Source: Dysidea avara (lineage: Eukaryota > Porifera > Demospongiae > Dictyoceratida > Dysideidae). Taken from it: a DNA stretch of 64,000 bases. The position numbers were made by a program, and so were the translations under genes. The notes beneath the pieces are model-generated. The model had not been told where the DNA came from, did no database searches, and was given only the letters and a program-made list of their open reading frames with translations. This document shows, piece after piece, positions 1 through 11,236 of the stretch (its first letter is position 1; each line of letters begins with the position of its first letter). Location of the stretch: NCBI RefSeq assembly GCF_963678975.1, contig NC_089285.1:9906694-9970693 (forward strand), in the 5' to 3' direction.

Positions 1-600
1 AATGGCACCAAGCATCAAAGTATTTGAGTAAAACACCATTCATCACACCACTTAGAAAAGAGCCTTCTTCATCAAATGTCCGCCATGACTGTACACTGGT
101 TCACTAATCAAGGCATATTTTCACCATACTTAACGCTATGACCTTAAACTAAGCGCCATTAGAATCCTCGTGTGCCACTGGTATACAATAGATCACGTGC
201 TTTTTAAATGGACTCTTGTAAACTTTAAAATGCTGCCAAGATCCGGTGAAGGCGATGTCTGTCATTCATTGCTTATATCAAAAGTACTCATTTGTGTTGT
301 GTAAAATTGTTTACATGTTCTTGTAGTGCTTGAAATACAGTTTTATAGGCCTGTGAGATTAAAATGATTATTTTGATAACAAAATTGCCTATCGGACAAG
401 TTTTGAACTATCAATACATGTGCACGTGATTGCTTTAGTTTAACATGTGACCGTGCACGTGACAGACCATTGTGGTTAAATATGTCAGTACTGCAATATG
501 TTGGCTTCTTCGAGTGTGAGTTGTAGTATAAGTGTTACCCTATTGGACGATACTACTGTTCTTAGGAACTGCATTGACAGCGAGAGTGGTGACTAGATTA
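1..600. other. No gene recognised
   Basis: AT-rich DNA without a convincing coding frame, RNA gene or repeat that I can identify. Several short GTGCACGTGA-type palindromic words occur near 420-465, too short to interpret. Confidence 0.5.
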
Positions 601-639
601 GAGAACACTGCAAATTGCTGCCACTCTGGAATCACTTTG

Positions 640-1015
640 GTTTCCCTGCACAAGATGGCAAATTTAAAGAAATGGACAAAAGTTTATTGTAAGTTATGCC
701 CACTATCAAGGAAGCACAACAAATATGATGGTACACTTGGAGTACAGCCATCGTGCCAAATTTCTTAAGATTAAAGTGACCCAACGGAGCGCCGCAACTA
801 ACAGTAAAATTTCCTTCGAGAAAACCCAGCCATTGTCACAGAGTTCAACGAGGTGGAAAACACTTACCACATCAGTTTTCCATTGCATCACCAAAGGTAT
901 TATTATGTGCAAGTTGGCTTCCAGAAAATGCTCTGTACATTTGAGCCTTGATATGTATTGCCAGATAGGAAACTGTTACCAATCATTACATGCCTGAGAT
1001 ACACTTTTATGTTGT
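640..1015 (+). pseudogene. BED-finger/hAT-like transposase relic
   Basis: A CxxC pair (CKLC, from about 688) is followed, after a frame change near 720, by the sequence MMVHLEYSHRAKF (from 725). This gives the C-x2-C ... H-x4-H spacing of a BED zinc finger. Further on, in another frame, PDRKLLP (about 960-980) resembles the PSRKTLT region of hAT transposases. Several frame changes and stops interrupt it, so it cannot encode a full protein. Seen: the Cys/His spacing and broken frames. Known: BED fingers are N-terminal in many hAT transposases. Inferred: an old hAT relic. It could instead be a BED fragment of another superfamily. Confidence 0.45.
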
Positions 1016-1139
1016 ACCAATTTCTTTATTCCATATTATTAGGTGAACACATCAAACGCTTCGTTTGTTCTGTTCATAAACTGTTGGAATTGTTTGATAA
1101 TAAATTTCGTCACCCTGATTGTAACTATATCATCTCCTA

Positions 1140-1625
1140 ATGGATGTTGTCTCATACTACGTGGCAAATGTCCAGTATATATGGGTATCCTCTAATGTCA
1201 ACCCCAATAAGAACAATGCCAAGACTTTTATTGACAACATACATCTATCTACCGCCATTGTATTGTCTGGTAACCACCATCACAAAATAAAGATGTTAGG
1301 TGACTTTTTTAGATTATGGATTCCTTGCAGTTCAATTTTCATTTTTATGCTCACCAATGCACTACATCTGTCCAGCTGTTGGTAATTTTTACTTGAAGGA
1401 GCAGGTACCAAGGATACCATAATTTAGTTACACTACTGTTCATTTTTTGTAGCAAAAGATATTTGATGAATTTAAAGATAGAGACCTGCTAGTTGTAGAT
1501 GGTCGATGTGACTCACCTGGGTTAAGTGCTAAGTACTCTCTTATTACATGTTGAGACAGTAGACAAGAGAGATGTTAATCTGCAATCTCCTAATATGGAG
1601 CATGAGGCCTTTATCCGGTTCTATG
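1140..1625 (+). pseudogene. Kolobok-like transposase relic
   Basis: The frame from 1140 contains HLSTAIVLSGNHHHKIKMLG (about 1227-1300). In the next block, QKIFDEFKDRDLLVVDGRCD followed by SPGLSAKYS (about 1455-1540) has the gDGrCDSPGhsAKY core typical of Kolobok-group DDE transposases. In such proteins it surrounds a catalytic Asp. A TTTTTGTAG acceptor-like sequence at 1443-1452 may mark an old intron. The frame breaks repeatedly (stop at 1383; frame change near 1550), so the copy is dead. It abuts the BED/hAT relic upstream and the GDGT relic downstream on the same strand. Superfamily assignment is from motif memory and needs a profile search. Confidence 0.5.
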
Positions 1626-1683
1626 AATAACATCAAAGATAAAGTTAAGTGCAATGAATTAGTGATTTGAATACACTTGGCAG

Positions 1684-2830
1684 ATGAAACGGAAACTTGA
1701 ACAAGAACTTAACCAACAAGTAGCTAAACTTAGAAAGTGTGAAGAAATTAAAGAACTGAAATCTATAGTCAAAGAACAGAGCAGACAGCCAATAAAGCCA
1801 CTCTCTGATTGTACCAGACAACAGCAGCATGACCGGCAAAAAGAGATGGTAGGAAAATATTCAAAGGACACTAGTACAGTATGAGAAAGAAGGACTGAAG
1901 CCTCAGTTATTAGAGTTTGAACAAGTAGATACTGGGAAAAGTATAACTTTAGACATAACAAAAAGGTACTTTTTGTAAAGTTACTAGTTTGCAACATGAA
2001 ACCCCTTTTACAAGTCAGCATTCTGCACTTTACATTAAAGATAAATTCACCATCTCCTATGAGGCATACCACGAATTAACTATGGTATCTGACTTACCAA
2101 GCTCTAACCAAATAAAAAAGTTAACCAAGACATTAAATTCCAAGTTTAACATATGGAGTTGTCCGAATGGAGTCACCAGTGTTCAACAAAGTTTAAAATC
2201 ACGAATCATTCAGCACTTAACAATATTTGTCCAAAGAGCTTCGAAAGAAGGAGTATCACTTTCTAATACAATCATAATTAAACTAACAGGTGACGGAACA
2301 CGTATAGCCAGAGTACTCAATATTGTAAATGTTGCTTTTACAATTATCGAAGAAGAAAAAAAGGTTTGTTCAGTCTTTGGAAATTATACTGTGGTGATTT
2401 TGAAGGTTTCAGAAGACTACAAGCAGCTGGCATCTGGCTTAGAAGATATTTTACAGGAAGTATCAGATTTACAGATTGTAAAAATCAATGAATAAATCTT
2501 CAAAATGGTTTTTTCTCTAGGTGACTGGAAATTTTTGGCTACAGTTTGTGGCTTGGATGCTGCAAGTTCTGAGTTTGCATGCATATGGTACAAGTGTCCA
2601 AAGTTAAAATAAGGAGATCTAAAGCTGAGTGGTCCATTACTAGACCCCAGCAATGGGCACAGAACCATAGAAGAAATTAAAGAAAAGGTTAAGCTAGGGA
2701 AAAAGAACAAAGGTAAATTTAACCGCAGTAGAGATCCACTGTTTCCTTTTATTCCAACAGAGAGGGTGGTTATTGACACTTTACATTTGTTTCTTTGCTA
2801 CAGAAGTTTAGTAAGGTTCAAGGTAACTTC
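1684..2830 (+). pseudogene. GDGT-family transposon-type gene, decayed
   Basis: The 5' part (1684-1884) encodes a Lys/Glu-rich coiled coil. After a frame change, an open frame at 1989-2492 contains NTIIIKLTGDGTRIARVLNI. The stop at 2493 is followed in the same frame by GDWKFLATVCGLDAASSEFA, CIWYKC, a second in-frame stop (2610) and, near 2730-2800, PLFPFIPTERVVIDTLHLFL. This order (coiled coil, KLTGDGT block, GDWKFL...CxWxKC block, VIDTLHLFL) matches a large uncharacterised invertebrate family that I recognise only by pattern. The VIDxLH block looks like a catalytic Asp motif, but the family function is unknown to me. Two point stops and one frameshift show inactivation. Confidence 0.6.
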
Positions 2831-2915
2831 TTCTAGCTGATCTCTCTATAGGGTGAATTGTTTGTAGCTGACCTCTCTACAGGGCGTTTGTTCGTAGCTG
2901 AATTCTCTACACACT
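2818..2915. repeat. GTAGCTGAACTCTCTACAGG minisatellite, copy 1
   Basis: About three diverged units of roughly 30 bp with the core TAGCTGAnCTCTCTACAGGG. Related units recur at 10352-10490 and 30830-31060. Confidence 0.7.
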
Positions 2916-3078
2916 GTTAAAAATGAAGTTTGAAGGTTATACCAAGGAGTATGACGGTTATCCCTACCTTGTTGGTATAAAAAGACTTGGTATGAAGGTT
3001 ATACTATATGGGATGAAGGTTATCCCTACAAGTTGGTATAAAACGTCACAGGTATAACGTTTATACCCTCGTGATGTC
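2916..3078. repeat. Palindrome-rich GGTTATACC interspersed repeat
   Basis: Many copies of (A)AGGTTATACC/GGTATAA words arranged as alternating inverted repeats, directly beside the minisatellite. The same pairing, in opposite orientation and with GGGATAACC words, occurs at 10180-10350. This suggests one composite interspersed element. Confidence 0.6.
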
Positions 3079-3720
3079 CTTATTATTATTATTATTATTA
3101 TTGTTACTGAGCAGACAGCACAGCTGATATGCTCAGGAAAAAAAAGCAATCATAAAATGAATTTAGCTACGTAGTTACAAAGATTACAGTTATAGAGTTC
3201 CATACAATGTTTGCAGTTCCGCTGAAAAAGAGTCAATATTGTTGCTCTCAATGATGGAAGATGGTAAGTTGTTCCAATCCTTAATTGATCTGGAGAAAAA
3301 GCTCTGTTGGTATGAATGGGTAGATGAATTTGGTAGAATAAAACGATGTGGGTGATATAGTCTGGTGGATCTTGTCATTGAAATAAAATGAAGAGGAATT
3401 GACAGTGAATAATCTTGATGTATAATTTTAAAAAGTGCTTGTAATCTGGATATTTTACGTCTCAGCTGAAGGCTTGGCCAAGAAAGATGCTGTAACATAG
3501 CTGTGACTGAGCTGAATCGATTGAAATCATTTAGGACCCATCTAGCTGCCCTACGCTGTACTTTCTCTAGCTGTTGAATATTGTTATGGTGGTATGGGTC
3601 CCAGATGACTGCAGCGTATTCCATTGACGGTCGTACTATCGTAAGGTAGGCTGTTGCTTTGATGTTAGATGAGCAGCAACTCAGATTGCGTTTCAAAAAG
3701 TTCCGTTTTCTTCCGTGCAT
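3079..3720 (-). mobile_element. 5'-truncated LINE with reverse transcriptase 3' end
   Basis: The minus-strand frame 3720-3190 encodes 176 residues of the extreme C-terminal part of a CR1/L2-type LINE polyprotein. These include AYLTIVRPSMEYAAVIWDPY, then LEKVQRRAARWVLNDFNRFS, a LQLRRKISRLQALFKI block and a C-terminal SRSIKDWNNLPSSI. The palm catalytic motif is absent because the copy is 5'-truncated. Downstream on the minus strand the copy ends in an (AAT)n microsatellite at 3080-3103, a usual 3' tail for these LINEs. The first residues after the annotated Met have no special start context, so the frame simply enters from truncated sequence. No function is expected. Confidence 0.8.
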
Positions 3721-4204
3721 TTACTACGTATTTCAATCTAAAGCGCAGCGCGTCATCTTTATGCGGCGCTTATTATATGATTCGTTACTATGCTGCCGGA
3801 TGGGTGCTTTGGCGGACCAGTGTCACGATTTATCTACTTAATGATCTGGAATGAATTCAAGTACAGAGAGATAAGGTGGAACACCAGCAAATACGGGACA
3901 CCTAAGTGGTTTGTCAGCTGCCCGGGTACCCAGCTGCCCTTAGATCGCCTCGGATCACTGGGCACAGATGTAAGAGGATTAAGAGCGGTAGAAATATGAT
4001 ACAACCGGTCCTTTACAATTGTACATTATATTACTCCTGGCGATATTTATCTGTGAAATTTTGTGGCAGCTATAACATGGAGTAATATTTAGATTAATGT
4101 AAAGTGAGTGGGACAACTATTAAAACTTTGCATGCATGTACATACACATTGCATAAGGAGGTGCCACAGGGACTAGTCTGGCACCGCCTGCTCCTTTGCA
4201 AAAA

Positions 4205-4384
4205 GTGAAATACAGATACTAAATGATTCTACCACTCAGATTTGGTAGTGTGTGCCAATCACGTTCACACACAAATCACCTTGGCAACGCAATGCTTTTG
4301 AAGGGTAATCATCTGATGTAACTAGCAATTACATACACTGTCTAATTGAATTCCTTTTGAGATTATTTAGTATCTGTATTTCAC
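4205..4384. repeat. Short inverted-repeat (MITE-like) element
   Basis: GTGAAATACAGATACTAAAT at 4205 reappears as its reverse complement, ATTTAGTATCTGTATTTCAC, ending at 4384. Arms are about 20 bp around a 140-bp centre. No clear target duplication was found. Confidence 0.6.
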
Positions 4385-6140
4385 CAGCTGCAGACCCTTA
4401 CTTTTGTGAAGGGGTGGATGGCACAAGACTAACTTGCTGCATGGTCTACCAAAGTCAATATACAATCAAGACGAGACTTGAGACTACACAATATTGCTAC
4501 TAGTAACAATGAGTCAAAATCTCAAGGCATACGAAGGGTTCAAATGTAGTGTGCAACACAGACCAGTATGATACTCCCTTGCATATACATGTATGATCGC
4601 TGGTTTAAAAGTGAAATAAAGCTAAGCAGTTCAGAGTGACTAGTGCATACTTTTAATTTCTTACACACAATCTTGTATGCAACAGAAAATATCTACTAGG
4701 TCACATGAGTTTTGTACTTCCAAGGCAGGGGCAAGTTTCAGGAAACCCCTTTACATAAATTCAAACCGCAGATATACAGAAATCATGGGATCTTTCATGA
4801 AACAGGAGCCTTCGCCTTGTAAATAGTGTTTGTCATGTAATAGCAATGCTTGTTCTGAAGAATATTTTGGTGAGATACTCTAATAAAGCAGTCAGGTAAT
4901 TATAATACTCTAATATAACAGTCACTTAGCTGTAGAGAAAACTCTTTTCAAAATTACTGTGTACATCCTGCAAGGTGACATGATAAAAAAGGAAGCATTG
5001 CTTGTACAAAATACAAACAATGTCAAACATTACTAAAGGCATATCATGTTATATTATCTTCCTCACTATCTGCGAAAGCCAATATTTGTGTACTTGTACT
5101 TATTAGTAGTGTTGCAGGGTGAACTGTTTATAATTGTTGCAGGGTAAATGAGGCATGAATCCCAATGAGCAGCTTGTTACTACCAACTGGATTGAACATA
5201 CCTGACTCTAGAGTCTGATCAAAGTTTGTAACTCATCAGCTACGTGTCAAGCAGTTGTGAAAACTATTCACAAGCAAGGAACTCAACTGAAATATTATTG
5301 CATAATTCAATGAACAACATTACTTGTGATCACAATGTTATAGCATAACTAGTGTTTGTGTTACTTGTACTTGATTTGAGTTTGTATTTCAACGACCAAG
5401 GGCTATTTAGTATACTAGCAATACCTTTCGTAAATACAATTCCTAAAGGGAACTAGTGGTGATCTATATACGAACAACTTGAGAGTTCCACACTTTGTGT
5501 ATGTAAATAATATGATGCTGCTTGACAATGTACTGTAATACAACATGCATGTTCGGTCAGTTATAGTCTACACATCCATCTGCCTTGCAGATGATAAGCA
5601 CATACATTATTACAACTTTTGTCCAACCACGGACACATTATGGAGTATTATTATCATCTAGTGACAGTTAGATATTACTTAAATGTTCTCTTCCTTCACA
5701 GTTCTTATGCGCCCCTCAGCCCCTGGCCCAATATCTTGATTTCAGTTTCTCAGAATGCCTGTGAATAAGAAAATATACATTTTAATTCAAGAAATATACA
5801 AAATAGTCCACATACCTCTCTCAGTGCTATTACAATGGCTGAACATAATTTGACGCTAAACAAACAAGAAAGTAAATCATGAAATTTAATGATAAAATAA
5901 TACTCATATTTTTCCTAATGGTGCACTACGGCCAGTCCCATATAATTATATCATACACACAGTAGTTGCTAGATACAGTATAGAGTCGTACAACAGAAAT
6001 AAATGCTCGGTTTCACAGGAACTCCTAGTACAAAACAGTGAAGCAAAAGCATTTTACAGCATTCCTTTAAACTTGAAATCTATGTGGAATATATCAAGAA
6101 GAGAATATCTCAAGTTGATTCCAAGGAATATGATTTTTGG

Positions 6141-6224
6141 TATTGTCAATTATAGTCACCAGTCTTGTGGCTAGGGTAAACACTTGCCTGAACATAATAA
6201 GTGTCCGGGCTATAATTGACGATA
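6141..6224. repeat. Small hairpin repeat
   Basis: TATTGTCAATTATAG at the left (6141) and CTATAATTGACGATA at the right (ending 6224) are near-perfect inverted repeats around a 50-bp loop. Confidence 0.5.
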
Positions 6225-7381
6225 CAGTACTTGAAATCAGGAAATGTACCTTGACACCATTAATGGTTTCATTTGTAGTTGTTTAGACCTCTAAAATTAG
6301 GACACTTTGGGTATACTAGCATCACTAAAGTGCTAGTTTCGTCCCTGATTAGGAACAGTGTATGACACATAATCAACAAATGTTTCGTAAATTATTGGCT
6401 CAGTTCTACATACTACACACATGCACACACGCGTGCACAGCACATACACACATGGTTGAAACAAGGTCATCTACGTCACATTTTGTCTGGGCTCAGTGGG
6501 TCACCTGGGAAGGTAATCCAGATCTGACCCGTTTTATGGACTGACCTGGATTGAGGGCTGGGTAAAATTTCATGAAATTTTTGCCTGTTATGCTCTTCAG
6601 TGTTCCCAATGTGCTCAAAAACATTTCTTACAATTATCTTTGAAAGTTTTAATCAGTGAATGCTCAATTAGAGTAATTGACTACAAAGTGACTGTTCTAT
6701 TAGAGAGTATCAATTTAAGGAGCTTTGGACAATGCATTGGAGTGCTCGATTGCAGTTTCCACTGACTGCTCTATTACAGAGTAGAAGTAGTGTTCATAAC
6801 ATCCACCTAATATGCTAGCATTATACTGGTGCAGCACTCCAGCCTATCAGTAGTAAGCCACACACGCATGCACACAGTTTAAGGGTGTTAAAAATGTTGA
6901 AATTTAAAGTACCTAAATCATTTTAATTGGAAATGTATTTGGTCACTACAATATATACCTGACCAGCCACAAATCATGAGGAACCAAGTACAAATTGAAA
7001 TAGTTACTATTCATGAAATCAAAAATCTAGTAAATTTGAGCACTTTCTAAATCTGTCAGTGGCTGGGAACACAGCCCCAGACCTCTGTACCTCACTGCTA
7101 AATCTGGAAGCCACTTTGGAAATATCTCTGGAATTGATGAACTTAAAATAAGCAACTATTGTAAATACTTTGTTTGTGGTTACAAATTGCAGCAACACTG
7201 TGACAACACTGTCAGAACTGACTCCAGTACACACTCAGGTAGTACTAGCACAGTTGATTTCAGATTGCTTTTGAACAATTCACACATGACTTGCAAACGT
7301 GATAATGTGAATGTCTACTTGCAGTATTTACATGTACACTCCTGGCATTGTTTGACAGTAAAGGGGTGAGTATCTATTGTG

Positions 7382-8383
7382 CTATAGTATGTTCACGTTG
7401 AGCTGAATCCTGAAAAACAGCTAAAAATTAAAAGTGGATTTTTTCTCAACAGAGTTAACATTTCAGCCAACCAGATGATTATTGGTAACAGCAAAGGTGT
7501 CAACAACAGACACGTACAGTTTGCCTCCATTACAAGTTCAGGAAAGGGTTGTAATGGACCCTGTACTTATATGGCTTCCCCATAGGAAATGTATTGTGAA
7601 AATTTTGATTGGCCGTAAATATTATGTCAAACATTCGAACAACAAGATTTTGAAATGTTTTTAGTGGGTCAAGCAGTACTACCATAGGTTATCGAGAGAG
7701 GGGATAGAAAACTATCACGTGACTCATTAAAATAATCATTCCTACGCGATTCTTTATCGCTATCTAGTGGAACGAAATGGTTTATAGTACTCTCTGGTAA
7801 TGCTCACTTGTGTATCTAGGCGTTCCATCCACTATCCGCTGCCTGGTCGAGTTTTATTGCCGTGCGCACTCCTCACCTACACCAGCCCACGAGCTTGTGG
7901 TACACCTTAACAGTGATGGGATGGAATTGGATAATTCTTGACAGATGTAACCATTCACTGATGAATGCCATACACCCCGAAATGTATTAAAACTTCGACG
8001 AAAGAGTCCTTTGGTTGTTATGATTGAAAGCGGCAAAACATGTTCAACTTCAAAACGATTCATGCCCTTTGAAGTGCGAATTTGTGGCACGGCTTACTCC
8101 TCGACAACAATGATTAGGCAACTCTGCTTCAAGTTATGAAGTCGCCTTGTGCTGCTGTAAACCCCGAAGAAAACAACTTTTCTCTACAAGCGTTTATAAG
8201 AGAGTTTTAAAAAGGTGTAAATGGAACTGTAGGTGAGGAGTACGCGCGTAAAAATTAGTTTTCTATCCCCTCTCTCTATAATCTATGGTACTACAAACGA
8301 GCCAAATTTCAAGATCGTGTGTAATTGCATCCATGAGTTATTAAATGTTTCTGAGGATTCAGCTCAACGTGAACATACTATAG
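7382..8383. mobile_element. Inverted-repeat element A (CTATAGTATG termini)
   Basis: The left end CTATAGTATGTTCACGTTGA (continuing GCTGAATCCT) is matched base for base by the reverse complement of the right end over about 30 bp, giving an element of 1002 bp. The same terminus, with two transitions, bounds the DDE element at 35454-37383. This copy is therefore probably a non-autonomous relative. No transposase is recognisable inside. A second element is nested at 7681-8289. The dinucleotide TA lies in the terminal CTATAG on both sides, so a TA target duplication is possible but cannot be separated from the repeat itself. Confidence 0.75.
7681..8289. mobile_element. Nested 609-bp TIR element
   Basis: Terminal inverted repeats of 34 bp (left ACCATAGGTTATCGAGAGAG, right its complement with two mismatches) are flanked on both sides by ACT, a candidate 3-bp target duplication. 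It lies wholly inside element A, so it inserted later or the two moved together. A 78-residue minus-strand frame (8090-7854) shows no known domain and begins at a TTG/GTG-type codon, so I do not call it a gene. Confidence 0.7.
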
Positions 8384-10180
8384 TACTAGTATTTAGTTAT
8401 ACAAGAAAAGGAGCTAGGTTGCAAACAATTAGTTCATATGTTCGAACAATCACATTGTAAATTGTTCAATTGCATGCAGAAAGTAATCCGAAATCGACTG
8501 TACATGATCACAAAACACTAATATAGTATTTATGTCTCACTTTTAGTTTTACTGCATTAGTCACAGTAGATTACTAATGGAGTAGGAGAAGAAGTTGAGG
8601 AACGGTAGTTTGACTACCCGTATACTCAACTGAACATTTTCGATGATTCTGATCTACAAAAGTACAGGATGAGATAATGCTCTAGAGTATTTATAACTTT
8701 ACCTTGCTTAGAGTCTCCCGCTGGCAGCACGCAACCACTGATGCAACGAAATAATCTCATTTTTCCATTTAATACTCACTCCCGTGACGTAGCGTTTACG
8801 TACGTTACTTAACGACGAAAGTTACCGTGGTAACGAACATTACTGAAAATTCCTCTGAAAGTTCGTTCAGTTTGTTCATAAAATAAACTGGTTTTGGCAA
8901 AGAAGATATTTGAAAATTTGTGAGTTATTGTGTCTACAAGAACAGGCAGCTTGACTAAGCGGGAGGGTTTTGCAATGCGTTAAACAGGAAGGCCGTTCGC
9001 AACTGACTGAAACAGCTGACCTACTGAAGAATACGAAGGTGACGTTTCTACTAGCAATATTCAGCTTGGTGTACAGTTATTTGTAATTTAGATATGGAAA
9101 GTGCAGCAAACAGTTTATCTACAGTGCTGTGGAACCACTGGCTGACGGACTGGCAAGACGGTGCTAAAGTTGCAGTCTCATGGCTGCTTCAAAATGACTG
9201 GTACATCGAATAGTGAAATTTCAGACATTTGAATCTCTTTAATGCCGAGTTTAATGCCTAACTCAGCCAGGTGACGAAGCTACGTATCTAACTTCAGTTT
9301 GCCAGCTGTTACACAAAGTGTGAGTGTTTACAGTGGATAGCTGCCATTATGTACCCTATACAGAACAGCTGACATCATGCCAATCCTACCCACTGAGTGT
9401 AGTGTGCATGCTGATATGGTTATGTTCTGCTATGTGCACAGTGGCAGCCAAGTAACCTAGGAGACAGCCTGGCAGGTTAGTTACACATTCCTATTATCAG
9501 TTACATACATGCAGGTACACCATGCAGGTATTGTGTCTGGTAATTGATTAATGACTGGCTTGTTGCAACACCAACATGCTTTCTGCACTGAGTCTTGACA
9601 ATTAGCCAAGGTATGGACGTGGTAGATAGTTGAATAAGAATTGCCGTCATCTCACATGTTATTATTACAGGTTATAGTGTGTATGCTCCTGATATTCCAT
9701 CTCCATCATGTTGTATACAAAATGTAAGTATTACAGCAATTGTGATACTAATAATACAATTTGACAATCTAGTGGTGTCGCCTTTTGATAACACACTGTG
9801 ATGGATATTGATTACCCGGCAGCTATTCCTGTTACTTGAAAATTATAGTAGCATCTGTCTTGCTGTTAACGCCCCTACTGTCAGGTGGAATTCCCTGCTG
9901 CAATGCAGATCGATGACAAATTGTAAGCATAGAGTGTACCAGATTGTTATGTATAACGTTTTGGCAGGTTCTGTGGACTGTATATGAAGTGTTGTTAGCT
10001 GTTTACAATATTAAGGTATGGTGTATGCTTGAATAAGAATTGTAACTATATTGCTTGCCAATGCTGCAGATCATGCTGGTCCTAACATCTCACGAGCACT
10101 TCAGAAGTTGGAGTTGACTATTTGAACAGCATTTAATTTCTGTAATTGAAATACATTAATAATTATTTAAATACTAAATA
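8384..10180. other. No gene recognised
   Basis: No coding frame with support. Contains one X-box-like palindrome at 8821-8834. Several CAGCTGAC/GCCAAG-type words near 9300-9500 do not form a repeat I can name. Confidence 0.5.
8821..8834. promoter_or_regulatory. RFX X-box-like palindrome
   Basis: GTTACCGTGGTAAC is a perfect 14-bp inverted repeat fitting the RFX X-box pattern (GTNRCC, two bases, RGYAAC). No gene start is evident next to it, so function is only suggested by the motif. Confidence 0.4.
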
Positions 10181-10350
10181 ACAATTGGGGATAACCTTTA
10201 TACTAGCATAGGGATAACCTTCATCCTACCCATATGGGATAAAGGTCATACTATTGAAAGTTGGGATAACCATTATCCCTGGATTTGGTATGCTATATGT
10301 GTCAGCCACTTTATCCCTGTTTTGGGATAACCTTCCAACCAACTGTTTTA
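10180..10350. repeat. GGGATAACC palindromic repeat
   Basis: Repeated GGGATAACCTT and GGTTATCCC-type words in alternating orientation. It is the reverse-orientation relative of 2916-3078 and, like it, is joined to the CTCTCTACAGGG minisatellite. Confidence 0.6.
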
Positions 10351-10351
10351 A

Positions 10352-10490
10352 CAGTGCAGGGTGATCTGTTTGCAGCTGAACTCTCTACATGATGGTTTCT
10401 TTGTAGCTGAACTCTCTACAAGGTGACTTCTTCAAGCTGAATTCTCTACAGGGTGATCTTTTCATAGTTGAACTCTCTACAGGGAAGGGA
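10352..10490. repeat. CTCTCTACAGGGTGA minisatellite, copy 2
   Basis: Four diverged units of about 30 bp with the core GCTGAACTCTCTACAGGGTG. Confidence 0.7.
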
Positions 10491-10797
10491 CTTGGTTTAC
10501 CAGCAGGTATATTATCAGTAACTGCAAAGTTTACTGATTGTTTCACTTCTAATCCAACAACTGAATGTGTTACTGTATAATACTCTCAATAGCAGCTTGA
10601 TGTATTATATTGATATACGTCAAGCGATTAGCCAATAGAATTAGTATTACACTTGTTTGTCAAGGTCCCTTGACAAAAACCTATAATACTAATTTGATTG
10701 GCTAGAATAGTGTGGTGTGTTTCTATTAAAAGTAAATGTCTGACTTGACAACTATTGCTACCATAGTGATAGATGCCCCAAGGTATTACACAACATG

Positions 10798-10945
10798 GTT
10801 GCTTAGCAACGGTTGCTAGGTAACCGTTGCTAAGGCTAAACTCATTTTGAGACCATAGCAACGGTTGCTAAGTGTGATTGGTCTTTTGCAGTGGTTATTT
10901 TTGAATTTCTGTTGCCTAGTAACAGTTGCTATGGTTGTCGGATTA
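10798..10945. promoter_or_regulatory. Cluster of GTTGC(N)GCAAC/RFX-like palindromes
   Basis: GTTGCTTAGCAAC (10798-10810), GTTGCTAGGTAAC (10812-10824) and GTTGCCTAGTAAC (10911-10923) lie within 130 bp. Half-sites AGCAACGGTTGCTA (about 10856-10870) and AGTTGCTATGG (10924) are nearby. Each resembles an RFX X-box with a one-base spacer. The cluster may be regulatory, or may simply be a palindromic repeat next to the foldback at 10952. Confidence 0.4.
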
Positions 10946-10951
10946 ATTTGC

Positions 10952-11104
10952 AATAGGACAGATGGCTGTGGTATTCGGGATTAATAGTTCTCGCATTGTA
11001 AACAGGAAGGAAATAGTGCTCGGCTTTGCCTCGCACTATTTTACTCCTTCCTGTTTACAATGCTCGCACTATTAACCTCGAATACCACAGCCATCCGTCC
11101 TATT
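10952..11104. repeat. Foldback element, about 70-bp arms
   Basis: Arm 10952-11019 and arm 11033-11104 are near-perfect reverse complements (for example GTAAACAGGAAGG against CCTTCCTGTTTAC) around a 13-bp loop. The open frame starting at 11060 begins inside the right arm and is not supported as a gene. Confidence 0.8.
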
Positions 11105-11236
11105 ACATATACAAATAAACTACTTCAAAAACTAAGCAGTAAATTATCAAGTGGGAACATTTTGGCTACTGATATTTTACCTGCAGTAACCCAGCCAGAA
11201 ATTTTGCAGGAAATCAATGGTAAGTCTGAAGCCATT

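Larger units (their letters stand above)
3721..7381. other. Long non-coding stretch with small hairpin elements
   Basis: No supported gene. Contains hairpin-type repeats at 4205-4384 and 6141-6224 and a (CA)-rich tract at 6413-6450. A stretch at 6655-6800 has the phrase ACTGTTCTATTAGAGAGTAT that is repeated near 31100. Short open frames here have no domain or splice support. Confidence 0.5.

Noticed and set aside
3190..3720. Host protein-coding gene
   Set aside because: The protein is the C-terminal tail of a LINE polyprotein with an (AAT)n tail; it is a truncated insertion.
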